Source of the DNA: WVWN01 sp964563535
GTDB taxonomy: Bacteria > RBG-13-66-14 > B26-G2 > WVWN01
Direction: 5' to 3'
Length of the DNA: 21,841 bases
Assembly (NCBI GenBank): GCA_964563535.1
Contig: CAZLXP010000039.1
Coordinates: 1-21,841 of the forward strand
Shown: piece by piece, positions 7,347 to 14,102 of the stretch
Position numbering within the stretch: the stretch's first letter is position 1
How the letters are laid out: the number at the start of each line of letters is the position of its first letter
Translations under genes and position numbers: made by a program
Notes under the pieces: model-generated
The model's input: the letters and a program-made list of their open reading frames with translations, nothing else
Databases searched by the model: none
What the model was told of the DNA's origin: nothing

Positions 7347-8717
7347 CTAAACGGCGCCTTCGCGCGGCGGCGTCTTGGGGAAGAAGAACGCTTTCCTGCG
7401 GCCTACCCGCGTCGATACGAGCGGGTCCTTTACTAAACCCTGCCATATAAAACCAGGCCCTCGGGCGCGCCATCCCCCCCGGAAAAACCGGTAAAGGCTT
7501 TTATAATATGTCGCGGTGGGCCGGTTGAGTATGCCGACCACGGTCTTAAGCAAGTTCTCCATTTGGGCGCGGCCTATGTGAGGGTGGCGCCACACCAGGT
7601 GTTGGCCGTCGAAACGACGACACGTGCGTTCAAAGATGCCGTACCTGGCGTCGATTTCATCCCAAAGGGGCGTGCGCGGAAATGGCGTAACCACGTTGAC
7701 GGTATGGATGTCGAACCCCGCCCGCTTGAGGACGAGGGCGTCCCGGACGGTGTCGTCGGCGGTCATGTTCGCGAAGCCGATCATGTAAGCGGCCAGGCGT
7801 AACAGGCCGCTTTTTTCGCCGCTTAGGCGTACGAACGCCGAGACTTCCTCCACCGTCTGCCTTTTGGCTACCGCGTCGAGGGCCTCCTGGTTCATAGATT
7901 CCAACCCGATATGAACGAACCGCAACCCCCGTTCGTACCATTCGTCCAGGTGGCGCAGGACCGTCGCCGCCCGCGACTGACAATACCAGCGAAACTTATA
8001 TCGGGCGAGAAGCTGCGTGAGGCGGTCGTAGAACGCGGGTCGGGCCCCGAAGAATTCGTCGATGACGAAGACGTAATTAAGGCCGAGTTGTCTGTAATAA
8101 CGCAGGAGGCGGTCTATGCTTTCGACGTTGAAGTGGAAACGGTTTTTATCGAATATCGGCGTCTGGCAAAACGTACACTTATAAGGGCAGCCGCGTTGGG
8201 TATAAAGCACGCCGAACGAGAAATGTCGTAGATTCCCGGGGATGGTGCGAACGCAACCGATTACGGGGGGAACGTGAACGTCGGCCTCGCCGACGCCGTA
8301 ACCGAACGCCTGCGCTATTTCGTTTTCGCCCGGGCCGATGACGACGCGGTCCACGATTCGCGGGACGCGGGAGTCGAGGGCGCCGTAATTCCCGGCCCAC
8401 GTCTCGCCGACGCCCTGACGCCGCGCCCCCTCGGCCATCTTTTCTATCTCGTCTATTTCGTTTTGATAGAAACTAAAACCGACCACGTCCCACCCTTCTT
8501 TTAATTTCGCGACGTACTCGCGCCAAGTCGGATACTCTATTATCTCGACCTCGGGGACGTTTTGTTTGATAAAACGTAGGCCCGGGCTAGAGTCGCGGCG
8601 CATGCTGAAGCGGGGGCCCCCTCGCGTAACGGAACCCAACGAGTCGTTGACGTCGCCCGCGAATCGTCGGCAGACCGTGGACAGAAGGACCTTCGGCTTA
8701 GTCGAACCCGGTTTCAT
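7347..8717 (-). CDS. Radical SAM protein with N-terminal B12-binding-like domain
   Basis: A 456-aa radical-SAM enzyme of the B12-dependent class by layout. Residues about 8-150 form a Rossmann-like region resembling the cobalamin-binding domain (WDVVGFSFYQ strand, GPGENE turn before the core). I do not see the DxHxxG cobalamin ligand motif, so B12 binding may be lost. The radical-SAM core follows, with an intact C177-x3-C181-x2-C184 in RGCPYKCTFCQTP. Further core strands are YVFVIDEFFG, FVHIGLESMN and AAYMIGFAN. The C-terminal ~100 residues are basic and aromatic. GGAGG lies 10 nt before ATG 8717. It is second in an operon, 48 bp after the radical-SAM/methyltransferase gene. Substrate unknown; related families act on lipids, porphyrins, antibiotics and phosphonates. 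Confidence 0.87.
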   Translation of the reverse strand: MKPGSTKPKVLLSTVCRRFAGDVNDSLGSVTRGGPRFSMRRDSSPGLRFIKQNVPEVEIIEYPTWREYVAKLKEGWDVVGFSFYQNEIDEIEKMAEGARRQGVGETWAGNYGALDSRVPRIVDRVVIGPGENEIAQAFGYGVGEADVHVPPVIGCVRTIPGNLRHFSFGVLYTQRGCPYKCTFCQTPIFDKNRFHFNVESIDRLLRYYRQLGLNYVFVIDEFFGARPAFYDRLTQLLARYKFRWYCQSRAATVLRHLDEWYERGLRFVHIGLESMNQEALDAVAKRQTVEEVSAFVRLSGEKSGLLRLAAYMIGFANMTADDTVRDALVLKRAGFDIHTVNVVTPFPRTPLWDEIDARYGIFERTCRRFDGQHLVWRHPHIGRAQMENLLKTVVGILNRPTATYYKSLYRFFRGGWRARGPGFIWQGLVKDPLVSTRVGRRKAFFFPKTPPREGAV

Positions 8718-8765
8718 AACGGCAGCGCCTCCGCTCGGGTCATTGCCGCGCGGCGCGGACCTGGC

Positions 8766-10481
8766 CTACGCCCTTTTCGTGAGAACAGTCACATATCCCG
8801 GCTGCGGGTCGAAGTAGAAACTCTTCCGGGATATTTCCAGGTCCGTCCCCTGTATCAGCTCGGCGACCCGCCGGTGACTGAGCCAGTTGACGTGTATCTT
8901 GTAACCCATAAGGGGGTTCCGGTAGAAGAACCACGCGTTCCTCATCGTCCCCATACCCCGCCACAGCTCGCAGGGATAGTATAGAACGACCTCGCCGCCG
9001 GGCCGGAGGATGCGCTCCAGCTCGCGAAAAAGCGCCGGGAGGTCCGTGACGTGCTCGATGGTATGACTCGAGACGACCTTCGTGAAATACTCGTCGGGAA
9101 AGTCGGTCTTGCGGCCGTCCATTACGCGCAGGCCTTCCACCGCCGAAGCGCGCACCACTTCGGCGTTGACGTCTATGCCGACGACTTTCCGACAGAACGG
9201 CCGCAGATACGATACCAGCTCCCCCCTGTAACAGCCGACGTCGAGGACGACGTCGTTCGGCGTCAGGCGCAATTCCTCCTTGAGTTTGTTCCTGACTCGT
9301 TCCCGCCTGCCAAAGGGTTCCCAGACCCCGGACATGTCGCACCGGAAAACGGCGGAGTCGTACCGTACGGCCGTTCCCCGCCATACGGGGCCGTCGCCGT
9401 CTTCGCCCCGCCTGCGCGACCAATCGACCATCCTCGCACCGCAGTAATTCAGCAAGCCCGGGAACCAGCCGTACCTTACGGCGACCTCGCGGCAACGTTC
9501 GCCGGGACGGGTGTTCGAGAACCACCATAAAACCGCCACATCGACCCAGTTGCGCGGGTCGAAACCTTTTTGGGTGACGACGTAGCACGAGTAGGTGCAC
9601 CCGCGGCACTCGCGGCGGTAGCTAAAATCCGTTTCCCTCAGTTTTTTCCTGAAATCGGCCTCCAAGATGTTCAGCGGCGTTCGCGACGGCTGGGCCTTAC
9701 AAATCCGGAAATCGCCGTTGGGCTCGACGTCGAAGAACATGCGCCCCGCCCGGCACCCCCAATCGAAAGCATCGGCTCCGCATCGGCCTTCCAATTCCTG
9801 TTCGTAGAATTCAAGACGAAGAAGCGTGGGCGATTGGCACCGGCGCAGATAGTCTGGAACTTCTTCCTCTTCCGTCGCCGCGGGCAACTCGCCGGCACTT
9901 ACGTTGACCGGATTCAACCATACCAACGCGTTGGGGAATTCCGTCGCGCAGTAGGAGACGACGTCTTCGACCTGCTCGCAATCGGCCTGGGCCACGGCGA
10001 CGTTCAGCGTAAGCCGCTTCCTCGGCGGCAGATTGTCGTTCAGATAGCGGATCGTCTCCAACGTCCTCGAGCCGACGCGGCTGAAGGGCGCGTCGTTGCC
10101 CCGCACGCCGTCCAGGGAAATGGCGATCTCTTTAACGCCGGAATCGAGTAGTTCCGCGTACCGCGCGCGAGGCATCGTACCGTTGGACGTAACTCTCGTG
10201 TATAAACCTTTGTAGGCGGCATAGGTTAGTATCGTCGCGACGTCCGGGCGCGACAGCGGCTCGCCTCCCCCCGAGACGCTCAGCACCGCGACGCCGAGGC
10301 GGTCGAGAACGTCGACGACTTGTTTCATGCCCTCCGTGTCCAATTCCTCGAGCCGCCCGCCCCGGGCGCGGCGGGACCGGCGCCGGCGGTCGCCCCGGTG
10401 CGTGACCGTAAGATGGGCAAAATACGGACGGTCCCGGAATACTACGTTCCGAAACGTACGGAGTACAAATTTGGCCGACAT
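8766..10481 (-). CDS. Radical-SAM/SPASM-fold protein lacking CX3CX2C, fused to methyltransferase
   Basis: A 571-aa two-domain protein. Residues about 19-330 have the radical-SAM fold: a VTHR strand at the cluster loop, SGGGEPL (70-76), TSNGT and EIAISLDG. At the SAM-cluster loop the expected C-x3-C-x2-C is absent: the aligned positions are G30, R34 and R37 (codons GGC, CGC and CGC at 10394-10392, 10382-10380 and 10373-10371). No other frame there encodes cysteine. SPASM-type cysteines remain: C243, C261, C292, C295 and C299. Residues about 395-571 are a class I SAM-dependent methyltransferase with motif I VLDVGCYRG and SSHTIEHV, then LRPGGEVVLYYP. GGGAGG precedes ATG 10481. It heads the operon with the intact radical-SAM gene 8717-7347. 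The methyltransferase may be the active half; the N-terminal half cannot do canonical SAM cleavage as written. Confidence 0.88.
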   Translation of the reverse strand: MSAKFVLRTFRNVVFRDRPYFAHLTVTHRGDRRRRSRRARGGRLEELDTEGMKQVVDVLDRLGVAVLSVSGGGEPLSRPDVATILTYAAYKGLYTRVTSNGTMPRARYAELLDSGVKEIAISLDGVRGNDAPFSRVGSRTLETIRYLNDNLPPRKRLTLNVAVAQADCEQVEDVVSYCATEFPNALVWLNPVNVSAGELPAATEEEEVPDYLRRCQSPTLLRLEFYEQELEGRCGADAFDWGCRAGRMFFDVEPNGDFRICKAQPSRTPLNILEADFRKKLRETDFSYRRECRGCTYSCYVVTQKGFDPRNWVDVAVLWWFSNTRPGERCREVAVRYGWFPGLLNYCGARMVDWSRRRGEDGDGPVWRGTAVRYDSAVFRCDMSGVWEPFGRRERVRNKLKEELRLTPNDVVLDVGCYRGELVSYLRPFCRKVVGIDVNAEVVRASAVEGLRVMDGRKTDFPDEYFTKVVSSHTIEHVTDLPALFRELERILRPGGEVVLYYPCELWRGMGTMRNAWFFYRNPLMGYKIHVNWLSHRRVAELIQGTDLEISRKSFYFDPQPGYVTVLTKRA

Positions 10482-10623
10482 CTTAGACCTCCCGGGCCTT
10501 TTGGCCTACGCGCTCCCGGCCGCCAACTCCTCCTAAAATAGGGGTTTAAGCCCGCCATTTATCACCACCGCTTCCTCCTCCTTCAGCGGCGCGCTCGCCC
10601 TTGCGGCCCCCGTTCGCAGGTAC

Positions 10624-10655
10624 GCCGGCCGCGCATTTTATTAAAAACCTAACAA
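10624..10655 (+). repeat. Partial third copy of the CGGCCGC/TTTATTAAAA motif
   Basis: CGGCCGC followed after 3 bp by TTTATTAAAA, matching the first 20 bp of repeats A and B. The match does not extend further, so it may be only the conserved head of the element or chance. Confidence 0.35.
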
Positions 10656-10793
10656 TGTCACCTCTATTTTTAAAGCGACGCCCCCGGAATCCGGCGGGGC
10701 GAGGCGCAATACGCCCTTATCCAACGCGTTGTTTATATCGGCGGCCCACGCGTATGGCGCGGCGCTCGTTAACGGAGGGTATGTATTAAAAAC
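10641..10793 (-). pseudogene. Decayed C-terminal coding remnant 1
   Basis: An open frame of 50 codons without a plausible start, bounded upstream by TAG (10796-10794) and ending in TAA (10643-10641). Its last 18 residues, PPDSGGVALKIEVTLLGF, align with those of the next remnant at about 10 of 18 identities although many codons differ. That points to protein-level ancestry rather than a recent DNA duplication. The alternating hydrophobic end with terminal F resembles a final beta strand of an outer-membrane barrel. No parent gene is identifiable. Confidence 0.45.
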
Positions 10794-10905
10794 CTAACAC
10801 CGTAAACTCGACCTTTAACCCTACGGCTTCGGTATCGGCCGGCCTTCGCGCAATTGCCCGGCCGTTATATGACCGTAGGCGCGCCGCCGAGGGGCACCTT
10901 GCGAG
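10786..10905 (-). pseudogene. Decayed C-terminal coding remnant 2
   Basis: A 39-codon start-less frame ending PADTEAVGLKVEFTVLGF-stop (TAA 10788-10786), directly upstream of remnant 1 and paralogous to its end. Nucleotide alignment with remnant 1 continues upstream only if the frame shifts near 10840, so this copy carries an indel. Both look like leftovers of a tandem gene family. Confidence 0.42.
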
Positions 10906-10949
10906 CTAAACTTCTATAAAAATAAAAATAAGGAGCGGCCGGAGAGAAT

Positions 10950-10983
10950 AAAAAAAACCCGCCCGACCCTTAAGGCCAACGGG
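10950..10983 (-). terminator. Strong intrinsic terminator of a short minus-strand transcript
   Basis: On the minus strand a roughly 10-bp stem (CCCG outer arm, TTGGCC inner arm pairing with GGGTCGG, one bulge) is followed by eight T residues. It has the strongest T-tract of the terminators seen here but follows no protein gene. Confidence 0.75.
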
Positions 10984-11118
10984 GGTAATAGGACGCCATA
11001 CCCGCGGCGGTAACTGCGAACGGCGCAACCAGACCTTTTCACGGCGTCACCGCCATATTATTATGTGTTACCTGCCCCGGAGAACAACCGCCCGCCAAAA
11101 TCAAATCCGCATCCCGTG
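10950..11118 (-). ncRNA. Candidate structured small RNA (~165 nt)
   Basis: The interval lies between a TTGACA-type promoter (11123-11151) and a strong terminator (10950-10983). It contains only ORFs of under 10 codons. The predicted transcript can form GGCG-GUGA-CGCC (a GNRA-capped hairpin near 11045), a long-range GGUAAC/GUUACC pairing, UGCG/CGCA, and GGGUA/UACCC just before the terminator. I compared it by eye with 6S, RNase P, SRP, tmRNA and common riboswitch motifs and recognise none. Function unknown. Confidence 0.5.
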
Positions 11119-11122
11119 ACCC

Positions 11123-11151
11123 ATTTTTAAACAAGTTCGTTTCATTGTCAA
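11123..11151 (-). promoter_or_regulatory. Promoter for the candidate small RNA
   Basis: Perfect -35 TTGACA (11151-11146) on the minus strand. The -10 is weak: TAAAAA at 16-bp or AAAAAT at 17-bp spacing. Confidence 0.4.
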
Positions 11152-11159
11152 GTAAAAAA

Positions 11160-11330
11160 GTCTTAAGGGCGACTATTTTAGTCGTATATAAAATCGAATC
11201 TGATTTAAACGAGACCCGGTCACGGACGCGGCGGCGCCCCGCGACCGTTTAAAACGCCTCGCGCGGCCTGCCGCCGCGGCAGCGGCCTGAAGTTCAAGAG
11301 ACGTTACGGTATTAATTAAGGTGTAAATAC
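11160..11330. other. Non-coding stretch with palindromes
   Basis: No gene is visible. It contains CGACTA-TTT-TAGTCG (11172-11186), next to a plus-strand TATATA box, and CTGCCG-CCG-CGGCAG (about 11267-11281). A minus-strand transcript from the radical-SAM gene side could pass through here. Confidence 0.4.
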
Positions 11331-11402
11331 TTAATTTCTACAAACGAACGCTGCCGCGGCGAGCACCGCGAGAACACTTAGCATCGTCGCCGCCTTGTAC
11401 AT
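11331..11402 (-). CDS. Tiny hydrophobic peptide, 23 aa
   Basis: ATG 11402 begins MYKAATMLSVLAVLAAAAF, followed by VCRN and TAA. AGGA lies about 9 nt upstream. The peptide is a single hydrophobic segment with an N-terminal lysine, so it could be a small membrane protein or the surviving signal peptide of a lost secreted gene. An FNR-like palindrome lies 82 bp upstream on the same strand. No family is recognisable. Confidence 0.3.
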   Translation of the reverse strand: MYKAATMLSVLAVLAAAAFVCRN

Positions 11403-11483
11403 ATCTTTATCCTACTTACGTTTAATGGCCTTCTTAGCCACGCTATCGACGAATAATGTTATTAATATTATGGCGCCCCGTCC

Positions 11484-11497
11484 TTGACTTAGGTCAA
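11484..11497. promoter_or_regulatory. FNR/CRP-family-like palindrome
   Basis: TTGAC-N4-GTCAA, a perfect 5-bp dyad with 4-bp spacer, close to the TTGAT-N4-ATCAA sites bound by FNR/DNR-type regulators. It lies in an AT-rich gap upstream of the 23-codon ORF on the minus strand. Confidence 0.35.
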
Positions 11498-11597
11498 AAA
11501 AATTTTTTCGTATGCGGGGGCGGCGCGCAGATTCCCGGCACCATATGCCCGCATTCCCGGATAGGGGTTTAAACGTCTACAGAACGCTAAAGAGAGC

Positions 11598-11733
11598 GAC
11601 GGCCTCGCGCCGTCAACGGGAACGAAACGCATCCGGGCGTTCGCCTTTTCGTTCCGCGGGGCCGCAAGGCCGATGCAGGTCAACGCCCGTTGAGCGAAAA
11701 ACGGCAAACCGCCCGGCTTCACTTTCCCGGGCG
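11598..11733. other. Run of five perfect hairpins past the anSME-like gene
   Basis: No gene. Successive dyads are GACGGC-CTCGC-GCCGTC (11598-11614), GGAACGAAA...TTTCGTTCC (11619-11655), GGCC-GCAA-GGCC (11660-11671), CAACG-CC-CGTTG (11681-11692) and CGCCCGG...CCGGGCG (11710-11733). The last, 28 bp past the radical-SAM stop codon, may serve as its transcript end although its T-tract is broken. Confidence 0.4.
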
Positions 11734-11760
11734 TCTTTACAAAAGAGGTTATAAACGATT

Positions 11761-13035
11761 TTATGCCGTAGGGGCAGGGTCGTTGCGGCCTACGCCGACG
11801 AACTTCTCCCTCTCCTCGGCCTCGACGGTCGCCGTCACCTCGGACGGGGTCCGGCCGCGCCGGAGCAGGTCCGCCATAGTCTTCATAGGCCGCTCGGTAT
11901 GGCGGAAAAAGGTTTTGAGCCCCGCGCAGAGCCAGTTCAAACCCGGCTCGCCGTCGGAGGTCGTCAGAACGCGGTTCTTGGGGCACTCGCCGAAACAGGC
12001 GAAGAGGTATTCGCACTCACGGCAGTAGCGGGGCAGCGTCTCGGACTTCGCCCGGCCGAAAGCCTGTTGCTTAGCGGAGCCCACGAGCTCGGCGACCGGC
12101 TTCTCCCGGATATTCCCCAGGTAGTACCCGGGCTCGACGAAGTAGTCGCAGGAGTAGAGGTCGCCGTTGTGCTCCAGCGCCGCGCTATCGCCGCAGCTCG
12201 GGCGGAAGATGCACAGCGTAGAGTAACCGCGCAGCCGGGACGCCAGCACGCCGTCGAACGGTTGGACGACCATCTCCCCCACGTCCCGCCTCAGCCACTC
12301 GTCGAAGACTTCGACGAGGAAGCGGCCGTACTGCTCCGGCTGCACGGACCGGTCCGTGAGGCGCGTCCCTTCCTGGTAGCCCGAGTCGTTATCCCGCTCG
12401 ACGAGGGGGATGAACTGGATGTGTCGCGTCCCCAGCTCGTCGCGGAAAAACCGGTAAACTTCCAACGGGCGGCGGCTGTTGACGGCGTTGACGGCGCAGA
12501 GGACGTTGAACGCGACGCCCTGCTTCCGCATCATCCGCGCCGCGCCGACGACCTGGTCGAAAACGGACCCGCCGGCCTTGTCGTGGCGATAGGCGTCGTG
12601 CAGCTCGCGAGGACCGTCGAGGCCAAGGCTTACGAGGAAGTTATTTTCGCGGAGAAACGCACACCAGTCCTCGTCGAGGAGGACGCCGTTAGTCTGCAGC
12701 GCATTCTCGACGGCCATACCCGGGCGGAGGTACTTTTGCTGAACCGCCATCGCCCGCCGGAAGAACTCCAGCCCCATCAGCGTCGGCTCGCCCCCCTGCC
12801 ACGCGATAGTAACCGCCGGGCCGCGCTGGCCCTCGATCGTTTGGCGGATATATTTCTCCATCACCTCGTCCGACATTCGGAAACTGCTGCCCGGGTAGAG
12901 GTCCGCTTTCTTGAGGAAGTAGCAGTAATCGCACTCGAGGTTGCAGAGGGCGCCCGCGGGCTTGGCCACGACACGGAACGCGTCGCAGGGCCGGGTTTTG
13001 CTGTTTCGGGGGGTCGTGTTTGCACCACTAATCAT
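11761..13035 (-). CDS. Anaerobic sulfatase-maturase-like radical SAM/SPASM enzyme
   Basis: A 424-aa radical-SAM/SPASM protein of the anSME type, which in known members oxidises a Cys or Ser of a sulfatase to formylglycine. The core motif is C31-x3-C35-x2-C38 in GALCNLECDYCYF. WQGGEPTL follows at about 79-86, then QTNG. The C-terminal third carries SPASM cysteines (CGD, YSCDYF, RYCRECEYLFACFGECPKN). The usual family tail ends in a SEC-C motif (GRNDPCPCGSGKK); here the frame reads GRNDPAPTA-stop. A one-base shift restores PCPYG, so the tail was lost by a single-base deletion near 11775. No sulfatase gene is visible in the window, so the substrate is elsewhere or different. The ribosome site before ATG 13035 is weak. 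Confidence 0.9.
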   Translation of the reverse strand: MISGANTTPRNSKTRPCDAFRVVAKPAGALCNLECDYCYFLKKADLYPGSSFRMSDEVMEKYIRQTIEGQRGPAVTIAWQGGEPTLMGLEFFRRAMAVQQKYLRPGMAVENALQTNGVLLDEDWCAFLRENNFLVSLGLDGPRELHDAYRHDKAGGSVFDQVVGAARMMRKQGVAFNVLCAVNAVNSRRPLEVYRFFRDELGTRHIQFIPLVERDNDSGYQEGTRLTDRSVQPEQYGRFLVEVFDEWLRRDVGEMVVQPFDGVLASRLRGYSTLCIFRPSCGDSAALEHNGDLYSCDYFVEPGYYLGNIREKPVAELVGSAKQQAFGRAKSETLPRYCRECEYLFACFGECPKNRVLTTSDGEPGLNWLCAGLKTFFRHTERPMKTMADLLRRGRTPSEVTATVEAEEREKFVGVGRNDPAPTA

Positions 13036-13107
13036 AGCCGCACTCGCTGCCGGAGCTCGCGTTGACGGAACCCGTTAACCCCTTCCGACGAATTAATGGT
13101 TTTTTAC

Positions 13108-13135
13108 GGGCGGGGACTCAAAAGAGCCCCCGCCC
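13108..13135. terminator. GC-rich hairpin between two minus-strand genes
   Basis: GGGCGGGG/CCCCGCCC plus CTC/GAG around an AAAA loop, 11 paired bases with one mismatch. T residues follow on the plus strand (TTTTA). It lies 20 bp past the stop of the 120-aa gene and is the likely end of the signalling operon, although the T-tract favours plus-strand termination. Confidence 0.5.
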
Positions 13136-13154
13136 TTTTAGGAGGGGATGAGGG

Positions 13155-13517
13155 TTAGCTTTCGTGCTCAACTTTTATAATCATCCAACCGAAGCCGTCG
13201 TTACCCGGCGACGGCGCCGCGTTCCGCGCCGGTTGCCGATGCGACGCCAATCCCAGGCCGGCGCCGCCCCGGGCGATGACGCCGCCGGCGGCCGTCCCCA
13301 AATCCACGCCGCCGGTCCCCACCCACAAACCCGTGCCGGTAAAGTTCGTCGGCGCCAGGACGCGGAGGTAGGCGCCAAGGCCGACGCGCTTGGACAGGTG
13401 CACCCTGGCGCGGTTTACGTTGTCATAGCAGAAATCCACGTCGAAAAGGCGCCTCGTCACGCCGCGGAACTCCCGGGCCGCCCGCGCCCAACGGTGGACG
13501 TACTGGCCTACGTTCAC
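13155..13517 (-). CDS. Unknown 120-aa protein of the signalling operon
   Basis: Not recognised. It starts at GTG 13517, chosen because AAGGAGG lies 8 nt upstream and the GTG overlaps the stop codon of the preceding receiver gene. The first half is mixed charged/aromatic (MNVGQYVHRWARAAREF, FDVDFCYDNVNRARVHL). The middle is glycine-rich (about 65-90, GTGLWVGTGGVDLGTAAGG), and the end is WMIIKVEHES. There is no signal peptide and no clear membrane helix. Translational coupling suggests a partner or output of the receiver protein. An overlapping longer minus-strand frame reaching 13751 is an artefact of the receiver gene. Confidence 0.7.
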   Translation of the reverse strand: MNVGQYVHRWARAAREFRGVTRRLFDVDFCYDNVNRARVHLSKRVGLGAYLRVLAPTNFTGTGLWVGTGGVDLGTAAGGVIARGGAGLGLASHRQPARNAAPSPGNDGFGWMIIKVEHES

Positions 13518-13903
13518 GGCGTTACCTCCTTGTCCATACCCAGCGCTTCGCGCACGGCCCGGAGGATTACCTCTTCGTCCAGCGGTTTCGTAAGAAAAGC
13601 CCGCGCCCCCGCTCGCCGGGCCCGGGCCTCCACTTCCTCGTCCGCGTACGCCGTTATGAAGATGACGGGGACTTCCGAACCGGCGTCCGCCAGCTGTCGC
13701 TGAAGCGCCAGGCCGCCGAACCCGGGCATCCGAACGTCGAGGACCAGACAACTACGCGCGTCGCGGCGACGGTAGCTCAAGAAGTCGTCCGCCGACGAGA
13801 AGGTCTCGACGTTGAACCCCGCCGACTCGAGCAACCGCTTTAACGACCGCCGGATGGAATAGTCGTCGTCCACGACGAACACCATAGCGTCGCCCGCGGT
13901 CAC
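13514..13903 (-). CDS. Stand-alone response-regulator receiver
   Basis: A 129-aa single CheY-like receiver domain without an output domain. Acidic residues D12-D14, phospho-acceptor D56 in LVLDVRMPG, and K106 in LTKPLDEE are present. It is clearly related to the receiver of the LuxR-type regulator upstream (same VFVVDDD and CLVLDVRMP signatures), suggesting a duplication. The GTG start at 13903 is preceded by GAGGTGA and overlaps the end of a 10-codon leader ORF. It may act as a phosphate sink or phospho-relay intermediate for the kinase, or through the coupled 120-aa protein. Confidence 0.92.
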   Translation of the reverse strand: MTAGDAMVFVVDDDYSIRRSLKRLLESAGFNVETFSSADDFLSYRRRDARSCLVLDVRMPGFGGLALQRQLADAGSEVPVIFITAYADEEVEARARRAGARAFLTKPLDEEVILRAVREALGMDKEVTP

Positions 13904-13932
13904 GCCGTCACCTCTGCGATTTCTGCAACCAT
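13900..13932 (-). CDS. 10-codon leader ORF coupled to the receiver
   Basis: MVAEIAEVTA from ATG 13932 to TGA, overlapping the receiver start codon as GTGA. GGAGG lies 10 nt upstream of the ATG. It may position ribosomes for re-initiation. The remaining 13933-14084 gap holds no other gene. Confidence 0.3.
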   Translation of the reverse strand: MVAEIAEVTA

Positions 13933-14084
13933 CGTTATGTCGCCTCCCGGCGCCGCACTCGTTCCTCTCGCCGCGGGTTCATGGAAGCGGGACAAATACG
14001 AATCGGAATCACGGCGTGAGAGTAAGAAACGGCGGACCGGGGCACAATTGGACCTTGGTCCCATACGGGTAGGACTGGGGGGAA

Positions 14085-14098
14085 CTCGATTAATCGAG
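14085..14098. promoter_or_regulatory. 14-bp perfect palindrome CTCGATTAATCGAG
   Basis: It lies 5 bp past the stop of the LuxR-type regulator gene and 180 bp before the receiver gene. It could be a binding site for the regulator itself or a processing hairpin; it lacks a T-tract. Confidence 0.35.
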
Positions 14099-14102
14099 GG
14101 TC

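Noticed and set aside
10950..11118. 6S, RNase P, SRP or tmRNA identity for the candidate small RNA
   Set aside because: Length and a CAGGUAAC stretch invited comparison, but the conserved cores of these families are absent by eye.
7347..13035. RiPP precursor peptide for the radical-SAM genes
   Set aside because: No small ORF with a leader-core layout, good start and adjacency was found; the 23-codon ORF at 11402-11331 is only a hydrophobic segment.
11899..13065. 388-codon plus-strand frame
   Set aside because: Fully antisense to the anSME-like gene, whose cysteine motifs prove the minus strand is coding.
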